A DNA stretch of 64,000 nucleotides from Euglena gracilis (Eukaryota > Euglenida > Euglenophyceae > Euglenales), in NCBI GenBank assembly GCA_039621445.1, contig CP154957.1:5078504-5142503 (forward strand), given 5' to 3'. Every line of letters begins with the position of its first letter. The stretch's first letter is position 1. Both the position numbers and the translations under genes were made by a program. Below, one piece after another: positions 52,350 through 64,000 of the stretch. The notes under the pieces were generated by a model. That model ran no database searches, had not been told where the DNA came from, and saw nothing but the letters and a program-made list of their open reading frames with translations.

Positions 52350-53070
52350 CCATAGTGACGTCCATGCCCTCCACAGCTCCGCCCTCATCGCAACCCCCGC
52401 CAGCAGCCAACCCGCCACTCCCAACTACATGCCGGACCAGTACAGCATCCCCCCGGCGGCCTACGCCGGCCAGGCATTATTTACGGCGCAAATTCTCAGA
52501 AACTTTTGAGGTATTTTAAGGCGGTTTTAAAGGTTTTTAAGGTTTTTTTGGGCATCTCGAAGAATTGAAGAATTTTTAAGGCGTCTATTTTCCAAGGGCG
52601 GTCAAAGAGCCATCTGGGCATGGAACCAATCCAGGTTGAAAAGCAAAAGTTCAAAAACACATTGTTTCGAGTTTTGGGTTGATAGACAATGTTTCGGCGA
52701 TGCCAGAAATCATTCTTTTTCTCCAGAGTTGGCTTGTTTTTTTTGCTGAGGTTTTGCGACTTCAGTTTTGCTCGTAATTCGAATATTTTTCCAGGACGAG
52801 TTTTTTGAAGTTTTTAAGGTTTTTAAGGCACCTTAAGAATAAGCAAAGTAAAACAAATTATCTTAATATATAATAATAATAATAAATTAAAATAAACAGT
52901 AATAATAATAAACCTTAAAAAAAAATAATGCCTGACGCCGACCCGGAGCCCATTGCGGTGATGCCGAGCCGCTACAGCTTTGTGGCCTCGCGCAGCACCA
53001 TCACGGCCAGCCCCTCGGCCAGGCACAGCTGGCTTGCTAATGGCTGGCATGCCAAGAGGCAGGAAGCATG
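52350..53070 (+). CDS. exons flanking a SINE-like insertion
   Basis: After GCCCTGCAG (52341-52349) one frame reads HSDVHALHSSALIATPASSQ, then PATPNYMPDQYSIPPAAYAG, running into a SINE-like repeat at about 52468. After the repeat and an (AAT)n tail, a frame from ATG at 52928 reads MPDADPEPIAVMPSRYSFVA, then SRSTITASPSARHSWLANGW and HAKRQEA, TGA at 53068-53070. Both have strong GC3 and similar Ser/Pro/Tyr composition, so they may be consecutive exons with the SINE in or at the edge of the intron. Confidence 0.45.
52468..52845 (-). repeat. SINE-like repeat, long subfamily
   Basis: Starts CCAGGCATTATTTACGGCGC. Contains AAAGAGCCATCTGGGCATGG and TTGGGTTGATAGACAATGTT, and ends near AAGGCACCTTAAGAATAA. 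It is followed by an (AAT)n-rich stretch at 52865-52915. Confidence 0.75.
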
Positions 53071-53096
53071 AAATCCGAATGATTCTCCGATCGTGA

Positions 53097-53732
53097 ATGA
53101 TTCTCCAATGCAAAGGCATCAATCATCAAAGGTTATCAGGCAGCTCAAAGCATCTCCCATGTTGCTCAAAACAAAATAATCGTCCGAAGCGCTTGTCACC
53201 AGCAAAAACACTTTTTAATGGTCAAAAATCAGAGCACATTTTTATGGTTTGTATCGAAGGTGAGCATGTGATTAATTTTCATTTGCACTTTTTGAACATG
53301 GAATCATATGGAATTAGCCCGACACATTCTATCCAAGACGAACTGTATCTGAAAGTTTTCAGGAAATGGGGCTGTTGCATGCAAAACTGCCAGTGGTGGT
53401 TTTATCTTCGGTGTTTGAATGGGAAGGCTTCCCTGTGCACCCTCTTCTGGCTTTTGGTCCTTTGCGGACAGACAGCCAGAAGCAAGAATGTGCCTTCTGC
53501 AGGCACGCTCCAGGATGGTTGCAAGCCCATTGAGAGGTGCACTCTTCTCCACTGCTGGATGTATTTTGTACCGTTTCTGTCTGTTTGTGGTGCTTTATTT
53601 TATTCTGTGGCATCAAAGAAATATCTGCGTTTTTTGAGGTATGTCCGTGACTTTCAGACAGGATTCGGAATTTTTGTTTCCGCAGAAGTTTCGTCAACCC
53701 GAAGACAACCATTCTCACCGCACTGTAAATAA
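53097..53732 (+). CDS. 211-codon open frame, possible membrane protein
   Basis: The longest uninterrupted frame outside low-complexity DNA. It has hydrophobic stretches at residues ~113-124 (LCTLFWLLVLCG) and ~154-171 (WMYFVPFLSVCGALFYSV), 14 Cys and several Trp. It ends RQPFSPHCK, TAA. Another frame across 53419-53637 is also coding-like (SGFWSFADRQPEARMCLLQA), so it may be part of a spliced gene in a different frame. It lies just upstream of duplication copy B. Not recognised. Confidence 0.35.
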   Translation: MILQCKGINHQRLSGSSKHLPCCSKQNNRPKRLSPAKTLFNGQKSEHIFMVCIEGEHVINFHLHFLNMESYGISPTHSIQDELYLKVFRKWGCCMQNCQWWFYLRCLNGKASLCTLFWLLVLCGQTARSKNVPSAGTLQDGCKPIERCTLLHCWMYFVPFLSVCGALFYSVASKKYLRFLRYVRDFQTGFGIFVSAEVSSTRRQPFSPHCK

Positions 53733-53938
53733 ATAAATCTTGTTGAGGGGGGGATCCGGGGCTGGAAAAAGGCTGCTGGCTGGCTGGACCCCCCCCAGGT
53801 GGTGAGTGCCCCTTATTCCCTTTGAGAGTGAAGCAAGTCCAGCCGAAAGGCGGCTGGACTAACAAATTTTTCCCTTTCAGATGGTGCAAAATGGGCGAAA
53901 ATGCTAAATGGTGCAAAATGGGCGAAATTTCTTCCAAG

Positions 53939-55347
53939 GGATATCGGGTGGCATGTTGATGAATCTGCTCATGTGGGAGGCCGCCAGTTTTATTGGAATC
54001 GCCTTATGTTTGACTCTTGTTTTGTGCACCATGGCGTGCTGAGAAGCTCGGAGGATCCGTCGGATCAATCTGTGATGGTTGTCTAATGATGGACAAAACT
54101 CATCACCGTGGGAGCAATGCAGCTCTACATGTGCTTCTGCCATTGCAATTGGGGCCATAGTTGGCAACCTGGTTTTTTTGGACTTTTTTTTTTGTTTTTT
54201 TTAATTCTAACAATGTTTTTTTTAAAAAAAACAAAAAAAACGCCAACAAGGTTTTGCTCGGAAAAATTTTTGAATGCATATTTTCAATCATTTTTGGCAA
54301 GTTTTGGGGAATTTCTGCCAAATATTTCCTTAAACAAAAAATGAAAAAAGTCCTACAGTAGCATTTTTTTGCATTTTTTGAATGTTTTTTGACCATTTTT
54401 TTGGCAATTTTTGAACTTAGTAGGATTCGAAGTATGGTTTGGGTGTTTCATAACGAGTTTTTTCAATGAAATTTTCCTTTTGTTTTTTTTGATGTTTTTT
54501 TTTGGCGTTTTTTTTAAAAAAAAAAGCATGTTGTTTTGTTTTTTTTTAAAAAAAACAAAAAAAATGCCAAGTATGATTGGGGCAGGAGGCTCCCATTCAC
54601 ATGTGCAGGGCAACAAGGAAGGTTGTAGACAGTGGATTGAGAAGTGGAAGCGGCCCACAAGGAAATACCCAGACCATAGGACCACTGTTCTCCATCCCAC
54701 GCCAGTGTCTTTCCACCACCCACCCTGCTTTTGCAAGTTGAAACAGAAGCAGCATCACTGCTATCCCAATTCAACATCCGAATCTCTTTTCCAGAGTGCA
54801 TTCCCCTTAGCCTTGCTGCTGAAAAGTTCTTCATGGGACCGGTGTTTGGTTCCTCATTCTTCCCAGTTTTTATGGGTTACCAATGGACATTTTACTTTCC
54901 CTCCATCAAAAGATGTCGCACAGGGATCTCTGCCGAAATTCGTTAATTTCATTTCACGACAAGCACTCTTCACACAACATACCCCTTCAAATGTTCTTTG
55001 TGTCATTCCTGAAAAGGGCATTTTTAGATTTGGTGACGCAGGGTTCCATGTGGGATAATTCAAGAGAAGGCAGGAAATCAAAAGGGTGGTTTGAAACCCC
55101 GCTGAAGCATCACCTCAGAGAGACCCTGGTGAACAACAAGGAGGTCTTGGTCCACCGTGCTTCCAACCAGATGTTGCATTGTTTTGCCTGGGGGGAAGAG
55201 AGCATCCCATGCTGCTGCTTCAACCAGGCTGTGTTTCCCCCAGCTTTTGCCCCGGAGGGCAGTGAACACTGTCCCCAAACCTGCTCAATGCATCGGGTGT
55301 CTCATTTGGGAACCGTGGATCCCAAAATGTGCTGTCCAGCTGCATAA
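53939..55347 (+). CDS. 3' exons of an unknown Cys-rich protein (copy B)
   Basis: Copy B of the 8040-9450 model: exons at about 53939-54076, 54680-54941 and 55028-55347, with identical splice signals and phases. The only coding difference seen is one fewer Cys codon (three instead of four TGC) near 55210, an in-frame trinucleotide contraction. The upstream sequence (before 53931) is unrelated to that of copy A, so any 5' exons would be different. Confidence 0.6.
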
Positions 55348-55871
55348 ATTGCATCGGGGAGGGGAGCCATTTTCGGCATTTTTTCACCCCCTGGAAGGGC
55401 TTTTTTCCAAGTGCAAGATTTTTCCTTTCAAATTGGGCGTCCATCCCCATTCCCGCAGGTCGGCTTGAAAACGCCGTTTTTCCGCCCTCCGATCAGCCCC
55501 ATTCTGAACCAAGCCCCGGTTATCCTTCTGGAGGTCGACAGCTTTCTAGTGCCCAACGTTCCCCGCTGGCAGCGTGGCCCTGAACCTTGCGTCTTGGCCC
55601 GCCCGTGCACCACCCGAGCCACAACCCCATGAGGGACGTGAATTTGCCTCATTTTCAGCGTTTGCCCTGCGGGGTGCATCAGCCTGGTGGGCACCAGGGG
55701 GAGGTGAAAAACCGGGGAATCGGGCCCGAATGCCACTGAATACTGCGCGGTCTGGCCCCTTTCCTGGATCGTCTCCCCTTCACAGCCAATGCGCGGCCAG
55801 AAAGCATGAAACGTGCTTGGGAACCACATATTTTTTTCAAAAAACCATCATACCCTGTAGCGCCGTCTAAG

Positions 55872-56503
55872 ACCTTGCCCGGCAAGGCACAGCACACAGC
55901 TTTCTCGGACACCCAATACTGGCTGCTGCTGCGGTGGTGGCTTGGCTTGGCTTGGTCACGCTGCCAGGGTGCCCATTGTGTCGAGGGTCCATTGATCCCT
56001 TCGGGGATCATTTCATCTGCTGTGAGCAGAACGGAAACACCCAACGACAGAACGCATTCCGAGATGCTTTTGCGGAGATGTGTGCCTGGTACAACATTGC
56101 AGTGGAGAAGGAGGCAGAGTGTTTGGCGAACAGAAGGCCGGCTGACATTCTCCTCTTCAACTGGTCACGGGGGCAGCACGTGGCAGTTGACTTTGTCTGC
56201 AACCACCCAGCGGGGCTCGGAGAGCATCCACTGGTGGTTGAAGATGTCAGGAGGCATTGCAACCAGGTGGAAACCCGGAAAGTGCAGACTGATGGCCCCC
56301 CATGTCAGGCGAAGGGATGGGGCTTCTCACCCTGCAGCCTGAGCACATGGGGAGGCATGGGGACCTCTGCCAAGGCTGTGCTGTTTGAGGTCACCAAAAG
56401 GGCCACCGCGCACCTGCGAGGATGGCCAAAGACACGGGCCCTGCAAGAAATGCGGGAGGGCCTATCGGTGACAGTCATGCGCCACGTGGTGCGTCAGCTC
56501 TGA
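55872..56503 (+). pseudogene. retrotransposon zinc knuckle + restriction-like endonuclease fragment (copy B)
   Basis: Identical by inspection to 9975-10606, including the CTTGG-run frameshift, the CPLC..GDH..CC knuckle and the RPADI..VAVDF endonuclease motif. It is carried passively by the segmental duplication. Confidence 0.75.
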
Positions 56504-56886
56504 GCCCTCCAACCATGGTAAGTCCCATCCTGCATCGCAGACCACACCCAAAGCAAGCAAAGCCAAGACCAAAGCAACCCAAAGCGCGGACGTTCACCAG
56601 GGAAACACCCCCACCCCACCAAACGACGGCCCACCACCAAAAAAAAAAGCCCAAACAAAAACCAAAAAACACAGCCGGCCAAAAAAGACAACGCCCACAC
56701 GCCAGGCCAAAGGCATCCGCCAAAACGCGAGGGAGGGGAGTGGAGCCGGCAAAAGCAACACACACAAAGGGTAGTCCGCCTGCCGTGGACACCATAAAGC
56801 GAGACGGAGAGAGCACGCGCGACCCAACAAGTCGGCTATAGCCCCTCAAAAAAAAATTGGTTCAGAAGGCGGAAACGTGTGAATGG

Positions 56887-57242
56887 TGTTATGGAGGCGT
56901 GCCAATCTCTTTCAAAGCTACCTCAGGCGCACCTCCATTTCACAATTCTACAGTACTGGCTCACTTCTGGAAAAGTCAACGACCTTCTGAGGGCAAGCTC
57001 CTACTCCCAAAGGCCGCCCGGAGTGTGCAGCATTTAGCACAATCTTGTGGAATTGTTTTGAAGGCCTGCTGGGTGGCCCTTGCACACCTCAACAGTGGGA
57101 GCAAATCTGCCTTCCTATCCGCTTGGGAGGACTCGGCAGCCATTCTGATCCCAGCCACATCCATTATCGTTGACTATTTTCGCCGTGGATCGGAAACATT
57201 GGAATCCCTTCCGTATTCCCCCGCCGTGTGCCGCTTGTAAGG
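56887..57242 (+). pseudogene. RT thumb/connection fragment (copy B)
   Basis: Copy of 10990-11345 within the duplication, with the same breaks and the same CLPIRLGGLG landmark. Confidence 0.65.
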
Positions 57243-57447
57243 CTGTTGAATTTACAGCACAAAAGGTGATGAGCTGTGACATCCAAAATCCCCTAGCATA
57301 TCGGGCAGAGCAGCATTGTAGTGGAGACAATGTTCCAGCGGAGACTCTGGGAACCTTTCCCTGCGTCCGCATGCCATGGGCGCCGTGCATAGGTGTCACA
57401 AGGGGGGGTCGGGGGGGGCGGCTGCCCCCCCCGGGATTTTGGATTAG

Positions 57448-57637
57448 AAAACCTTGGATTGCCCTGGATTGTTTGCGCGATGTGGGCACCACAGCTCCCC
57501 TTCCACAATGGCTGGCTAACTTGACCCTTCTCCAAAATGGTGTTCGTCTGTTGATTTTTGGGTTTGTGGTTGATGAAACCGGTGCGGTGCGCCTGTTTGG
57601 GGTGGCTGGTCCCAAGGTTGACGGCTTGTTTTTTTAA
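57448..57637 (+). CDS. terminal exon-like segment, unknown protein (copy B)
   Basis: Copy B of 11551-11740, with the same acceptor and stop. Confidence 0.5.
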
Positions 57638-58468
57638 AACAAAATAAACATGTTTTTTTTGAAAGAAATATGTTGTTTTTAAAGAACACAAAAAAAAACG
57701 TCATGGAGGCTTTGGGGGGAAAATTTTTGCAATGTTTTTTTTGGGAAAAAGTTCATTTTTTATTTCCGCAGCATGCATTTTTTGTTTTTTGGGGGTTGAA
57801 AGCATGATTTTTTGCACCAGAAAACAGAGATTTTGAAATATTTTAACACATAAAAAAACTTTACAGCGGGTATTCCCCCCGTGACCCCCCCCCGACCTAA
57901 GACCCTTTTCGGCCAATTTTTTTTCTGAAAAAAACCTTGACCGGTGATTCCTAATTTGACAAAATATTCAGGTAGATTCCTAATTTTGGGCATAAATTTT
58001 GCAAAATTTGGACTGGTAATACCTAATTTGGTGTCAAAATACCCCCCCCCTAATTGACCGTGGGACCTCTCCACGGGACCCCCCTTTTGGTCAATTAGGG
58101 CGGGGGTTCAATTAGGGGGGGGTACCGTCAATTAGGGGGTGCTTCAGCACAGCAGTCAATTAGGGGGGGGGTTGAAAAATTTTCCTCGGGGCGTTTGGTC
58201 AATTAGGGGGTTCAATTAGGGGGGGGGAGGTGGTACTAATTTTAGGTTGGGGGATTCCTATTTTGGAGCCAAAAAGGATTTTCCCCCAAAAATTCATTTT
58301 CGGTGATGCCTAATTTGGCCACCGAAAATGTGGTCTTCCCCCGTGCCCCCCCCCCCCCGTGACCCAAACCACACCCGAAAAATTTTGCTCAAAAATGGTG
58401 ATTTCGCAAGGAAAAAGGTCAATTTTTGCTTTTTCAAAAAAACATGTTTTTTTGCCTTTTTTTTTATA

Positions 58469-59009
58469 TAGAGAAACGTCAACCCTGCCTGGTCCACGGA
58501 ATGGGAACATTGTGCCTTTTCTTGGTGAAACGCATTGTTGTGTTTGGGGTACGTCGTGGGGACAACCGAGCGCCGTCTGGCAAACATGGTTGTCAGGGGC
58601 ATCGTGCGCGCATCTCTCCGTCCTCAAGCTCTCTTGCGGGGTTCTACGCACGGCTGGGTCTAGAGAAGTCCCACGTTCAGGCCTTCCGCCTTGCTGTGCA
58701 CCGCCCTTCCCGTGACCGGTCCCCAGGCCCTATGTCTGTTGGTGTTTCCCCCCCAAAAATTGTTCAAAAAATTTCATAAAATGAGCATTTGTGGATCCTT
58801 TTTTTTAACAAAAAACAGGGGTTTTTTGACCACTTTTTTTCACGCCAGAGGGGGCCCCCCTTTGAAGAGCTGCCCATCCATCCCTGCCCCCCCCCCTTCC
58901 CCCCTTCCTGTGCTCCCGTGGGGGGCCTGAGGCCAAACTGAGCTTCCTGAGCCGGGATTTGAACCGCGACGTCAACGAGTGGGATGCGGACGACAACGAT
59001 CTACTGTAA
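58469..59009 (+). CDS. exon-like segments, unknown protein (copy B)
   Basis: Copy B of 12573-13113. A single T is missing just after PMSVGV (near 58746), which would change the frame if that base were exonic. This supports exon 1 ending before it. The acidic terminal segment ending DADDNDLL is identical. Confidence 0.4.
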
Positions 59010-59489
59010 CTGTGTCCCCCCCGCTTCAACCTGCCCCACTGTTTTTTTTTTCGGCACAGCCTGTGTTGCACACGTGGATCCACTGAGCGGTTGTCTGCTT
59101 CCTGAAGTCCTCCTTTTCCTGTGTTCAGTAAAAATTCCCTTTTTTCGTGTGTTCGGTAAAAAGATTCCGCTGTCGTCGGCTGGTGTCGGTCTGTAGACGA
59201 GTGGTATGACAATGTTGTGGAGGACGGTGTGTGCACCATGCATTGCATCCGGAAGAGGGTGGCTTGGGACGTGGGGGGGGGAGGCGGGGGGCGGGGACGC
59301 GGGGGGGACGCGGGGGGAGACCGTGGCCCAACCGCCCCCCATGTTTTCGGGTACAACAACCGCCGTTTTCTTTGGCGCCACTCAAATTTGTGTGTATTTT
59401 TCCTTTGGTTGACGAAAAAATGTGCCCGGCCCAAATTTGGGACGCGGGGGGGGGGGACGCGGGGCAAACACCCCCGAAGAACTTGGGTT

Positions 59490-59957
59490 CGTGGAAGAGC
59501 TGTGAGAAGTGCTGACGGCCGTGACGGTGTCTCCAATTCTCGTGGGAGTGCATTCCAGTTGGTGACCTCAGCGGGTGGTGCAGCACAAAAATACCCCTAC
59601 TTGACGGCAAGCAGTTTGCCACCAAAGCAAGATGGATGGCTTGGACGGGAATGACAAAAACAGACGGTGGCGAGGAAGAAGAGAATAAAGCCATTACACT
59701 TTCACTGAATTACTGGCGGCAGTCAAACTGGAATGACATGTTGCAGCGTTTGGGGCCTCACGTGCCACAATGGCAATGCCTGCCTCTGCAGGCATTGCTT
59801 CAAGACGGTTCTGCCATGCTTCTTAGACGGCCTAAAATGGACAAAAAAGGAAATAGGAAACCACCTCAGCACCTTTCCTGCAACAACAAAACAAAAGCAC
59901 CTAAAAAACCTGTTCAGTGGATCTATGTGGAAGGGATGTGCTGATAATTTAAATTAA
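59490..59957 (+). CDS. exon-like segments, unknown protein (copy B)
   Basis: Copy B of 13620-14087. The three overlapping open frames are all preserved, as expected for near-identical DNA. Confidence 0.4.
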
Positions 59958-60429
59958 CAGCACACAAACAAAGAAGCAAAAGCAATAGGAAAATACACAC
60001 CTCTGCCCTTTGGTTCCTTTTTGTTTGGTGTTTTGGAAGGGTTCTGCTCCACCTGTTGTTCAGCAGCATTCTGAGACGATTCTTTTGGCTGCGGAGACAA
60101 GGCACACGGGGGGAGGGGGGGTCCGAGGGGGGGTTGGAAGCTGACTTCTTCTTTTTTTCTGTCTGCCAAGTAAAAACGGTGTGGGTTGGTCAGTCCCTTC
60201 CCACCCCCCACCCCGACCGCCCTCGTGAATCTACGCCTCCAGCTGCATCTGTTGTGTGACTGCCTGGCACGCACTTCTGAATCCAAATTCCCTGTTTTTT
60301 TTGTTTGTACGCAATTCACAAAAGGGTTGGGACAATGATGTGCAACAATCTTTGCCCCCCTCCTGTGAAGGTTGTGGCAACTTTTATGGGCAGTCTCCTT
60401 TTTTTTTGATTTCCCAAAAGGGGGGGGGT

Positions 60430-61262
60430 GCGTAGATTGTGCCGTTGAAAAAAATTGGGGGGGAAATGTCCATTTTGGGCCACTTTTGGCAAAAGAACAC
60501 CTCTCCCCATTGGATTTTCAATATAAGTCAAAAATTGCACAAAAAGGACTTATCCCTCCAAGTCTATTGCCAACATAGAAGGGATTTTGCTATTTGAGGG
60601 GGGGGTGCGGGGGCCTATGCCAAAGTGAGCCACAAAAACGACTTTGCCCCTGAGTATGTTGCCAACATAGAAGGGATTTTGTTATTTGAGGGGGGGGGGC
60701 AGAGCCCCCCCCCCCCGCCTATGCCAAAGTGAGCCACAAAATCGACTTAGCCCCTGAGTATGTTGCCAGCTCAGAAGGGATTTTGTTATTTGAGGCTTGG
60801 ATGGGGGTGGAGGGGGGTTTTCTGCCTCTCGTGATGCAGAATGCTTGCATTTCTGAAGGATTTTCATGTAATCCTTGTTTCATCATTGGTTTTTCTCCCT
60901 TCGAGACCCCCATCAAGGGCCCACCGACCGCCACCGACCAAAGATTTCCATCTGGGGGTGTTTATTTAGGTGTAAGACACTTATTTGGACCCATCCGGAC
61001 CATTTCCGGATTATTTGGGCCTGCCACAGACCATTTTTATGACCACCGACTAGCCACCGACTATGTATTTTCTTCATGGGGGGGGGCTTTAAAGTCGGCG
61101 GTTTGGACCCGTTAGTACATTGGAGTGGGTAGTCGGCCGACTAGTTGGCCGACTACCCACTCTAATGTACCGACTGGCTACCAACCAATTGGTCGGCCGA
61201 CCAGTCGGCCGACCAATTGGGTAGTCGGCCGACCACCCCACCCCCCGCCAAATCTACTGCCA
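60430..61262. mobile_element. truncated foldback element (copy B)
   Basis: Copy B of 14560-15391. Its distal right arm differs (CCACCCCACCCCCCGCC versus CCACCCACTACCCCCC), a short block change in an otherwise matching sequence. Confidence 0.8.
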
Positions 61263-61266
61263 TGCG

Positions 61267-61595
61267 CCTCTAGTGTGAGGGGCTCCTTTGGAGGAGAGAG
61301 CCAGAAGGTGTGGGACGAACTCCGACGTTGCCTGAGGGCAACTGCCTGTGGCGGGCCTTGCAGAACTACAACAAGGCCTCTCCTTAGCCCTCTTCTCCAG
61401 TGTCGCAGCACACTTGGAGCGCTGCTAATCACCAAAGAACGCGGACACTGCTTTTTTAACAACACTCATGACCGCCACCAAAAACCCCTGACTCAGGCCC
61501 AACAATGTGTAGCACTACCTACTCACCAGAACTGGAGGCTGGGCACAGCAGGGGGGGGGCTGAGGGGCGGGGGCGAGCGGCCGCGTGGAGGGTAG
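61267..61595 (+). CDS. exon-like segment, unknown protein (copy B)
   Basis: Copy B of 15400-15728, with the same frame and stop. Confidence 0.4.
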
Positions 61596-64000
61596 TGCCA
61601 TTGGTCGGTATTCGGTTCGTCCCACCACCGTTCTTCTCATAATAAATCAATCTCATGGGTTAGGGTTAGACCACCCCGGCCTGGCCCAGCCCGGCCCGGC
61701 CCGGCCGGCGGCCCGGCTTGGCCCAGCCGGCGGCTTGGCCCGCTGCCCAGCTGGGGCCGGGGCCCTCCCGGACCCGGAAAAGGTGTTTTTGAGTCGAAAA
61801 TGAACGTTTTTTAACCCCCAGGGGGGAGGGCGGCCCGCGCGGGCGGCGCGCGGCCTATTTTCGGTCCAAAAAGTGGTCATTTTTGGCCTTTTTTGACCCA
61901 TTTTTGCTCCAAAAAATCATTTTTTCTTGGGGGGGGGGAGTCGGAGCGGGCGCACAGGACCGGCTCCACCCCCACAGCGCGGGGGTCCCCGACCCCCCCC
62001 CCCAGAGCGGCGCGCCTAGCCTCCACCTTCATTCGCTACTCCTCCCCTCCCTTCTTGACAAGAGCCATGTACCACGTACGTTCCCAAGGCCTAGAAGGCA
62101 CCCCCCCCAAAAAAAAATATATATACCCTCTGGCTGCCCTCCCTCCTCCCTACCCTCGACCCCCTGTACCACACTCTGCTATTGTACGTAGCCTCACCTC
62201 CCGGAACCTATCAAATCCATTAGGCATGGCCAAAAAACATCGTTTTGGGCAAAAAAATTCTTTTTCGTTTTATTCACCCGAAAATGACCCAAAGTCCATA
62301 GGAATCGGGTCCAAAATGGGGGGCCGGGGGTCCCAAAACGCTCATTTTCAGCCAGAAACATTATTTCGGGTCCGGGAGGTCAAAAAACATGGGCGGCTGG
62401 AAATAAATAAATCTCATTGGAGGGGGAATGCGCGGCTAGAAAAAGGTTGATGACTGGAAGAAGGGCTGCTGGCTGGTTAAACCACCCCCTTGGGGGTGGG
62501 GTCAATTTTTCTTAAGCTATGCCCTGGTCGAATTTGGCCAACCCATGGTTAATTTGTCAATTTGCCCCATGCAGTTCACACACTTTCTGGATATCCCTTG
62601 TTGTTGATTGCGAACCAAATTTCCTTTTTCAAGGCCAATGTCGGGGCAATTATTGACACATATGTCCCCAAACAACGGTGCTACCCAAGGTGCGGCGGCA
62701 GTCTCTAGACTTGCCAAAAATTGTGCCGGTGGGGGGGGGGTGGGTTAGGGCATTTGTGCAAACATTGTTTGCTGGCAAACGTTTAGAAACATCTGCAAAG
62801 AGCAAGATAACGTAGTGTGTCCAGGGATTTCACAGGTTTGGGTGTGAAACCTGGGCGCCGGTACGCACTTTCTGATACAAAAACTGTGTTCAGAACGCCG
62901 GTTCGGGCGTGAAGCCGTGTTCCAGAACGCCGGTTCGGGCGGCAGCCCGAACCGGCGTTCTGAACACAGTTGTTGAAACCGTGGATTAGGGGCTCTGGCT
63001 TCACGCCCGAACCGGCGTTCAAGGAATCACGGCCAATTTCGGCCTAAATACCCATTTTTTGAAACTTTTTGAGCATTTTTGACCTCCTTTGGGCGAAGGG
63101 CCATGTCGATCGGCCGAATGAAGACAGATGGCCACAGGATTCAGCAATAATGCACACAGCACTTGTTTTCAGTGATTGTGTGTTTCAAAATTTGACATCC
63201 TAATTTGTGAAATCCCACACCTCAGGTGCCATACAGCATATCAATTGAGAGCTCTCCCCATGAGCTTTCATTTGGTACCCTCAGGACTCAGCCATAGTGC
63301 ACAGCGCCCTGAAAATTGCCGATCGCATGTTCCGGCCCTTTTCGCAAATTCTAAAATCCACTGTTCACCTGCCATGTTGTCCCTTGTTTGAAAGCTCTTC
63401 TCAAGGGCTTTCAGCAGATGGCCTTAGATTTCAGCCGTGCTGCATGGTACTCTATTTCACAAAATCGCCAAATTTGGCCAACTGGAAATTGTTGCACAAA
63501 TACCCCAATTTCTGGCAAATACCCCGCAAAAACTGCTTAGATATGATTGCCACATGTCTAAAAACCATTTTGGACACTTTTTGGCACTTTTTAATTTTAG
63601 GTCTTGTGGACGCCGTCTTCCCGCCCGAACCGGCGTCCTGAATGCCGGTTCGGGCGGGAAGCCAGAGCCCCAATACACGGGTTCAAGAATTGTGTATGGG
63701 ACACATTTTTCGATTTTGAAATTCCATATCCCCCCCCTTTGCTGTCCCCATGGACCCAAAAGTGGGAAAAGGGGGAGGGGACGAGCTTCTTCCCATGGGC
63801 CTTGGGTTAGACCTCAAATTAGACCTAAAATGCCAAATTGATGCCGTTTTTGTTCACGTTCTTGAAAATTGGACCTCCACGAGTCTTGGTTTGGAGTTTG
63901 ATGGGAACCAGAGCACCTGCAACCTACCAAACACGTAACTTTTCGCTTTGTTCCGGGATCCCTTTCAAGGTCCCTTTCAAAAAAAAGTGCTCTGACACTG

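Larger units (their letters stand above)
53931..64000 (+). repeat. segmental duplication, copy B (incomplete at window end)
   Basis: Direct copy of 8032-18111. Compared with A it has one fewer CTG codon near 55210, lacks ~26 bp of a GGGGGGACGCG minisatellite near 59445, has a replaced ~25-40-bp GC-rich block near 61940, and has different terminal bases of the truncated foldback element near 61235. The right boundary is outside the window. Confidence 0.97.

Overview
This is a eukaryotic nuclear window, most likely from an intron-rich protist, probably an alga-like lineage. The evidence is: two cytoplasmic-type tRNA genes (Gly-TCC and elongator Met-CAT), a short TTAGGG-type telomeric tract, many short coding segments bounded by GT..AG splice signals whose codon phases agree across the predicted introns, non-LTR retrotransposon remains, and abundant interspersed repeats. 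I cannot tell a chromerid, dinoflagellate relative, cryptophyte, haptophyte or other protist apart from this sequence. There are no bacterial operons, ribosome binding sites or CRISPR arrays. Nearly all long open frames are exons, exon fragments or repeat artefacts. Most products are unrecognised, so gene models are given as exon chains with the splice logic stated.

Layout. 1-2.5 kb: a repeat-bearing exon-like segment, then a dead reverse-transcriptase fragment interrupted by telomere-like repeats. 2.5-8 kb: gene-poor DNA with palindromic words and a 1.13-kb foldback element with ~185-bp terminal inverted repeats. 8.03-18.1 kb: copy A of a ~10-kb segmental duplication. 18-35 kb: many plus-strand exons (and one minus-strand ORF) interspersed with SINE-like and other repeats, with the two tRNA genes at 33.6-33.8 kb. 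35.8-37.2 kb: two large minisatellites. 37.3-53 kb: further plus-strand gene models, including a C2HC zinc-finger C-terminus at 41.2 kb. 53.93-64.0 kb: copy B of the duplication, still running at the window end.

The two duplication copies are direct repeats ~45.9 kb apart. They are almost identical apart from homopolymer, microsatellite and minisatellite length changes and a few short block changes. Each carries the 3' exons of an unknown Cys-rich protein, two out-of-order pieces of a non-LTR retrotransposon (a restriction-like-endonuclease tail and an RT thumb piece), several other exons, and a truncated foldback element.

The most unusual property of the window is its repeat grammar. Many loci carry their own short, often palindromic or AT-rich word, repeated and set between homopolymer G or C runs. 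Examples are GTTCACCGGTGAAC, GTCGGCCGACTAG, CAATTAGGGG, GCCGGTTCGGGC, GGCTTCTATTYGGGG, GGGGTGTTATTTGGG and GGTTGCTTAAATTTGG. These sit mostly in introns and intergenic DNA.
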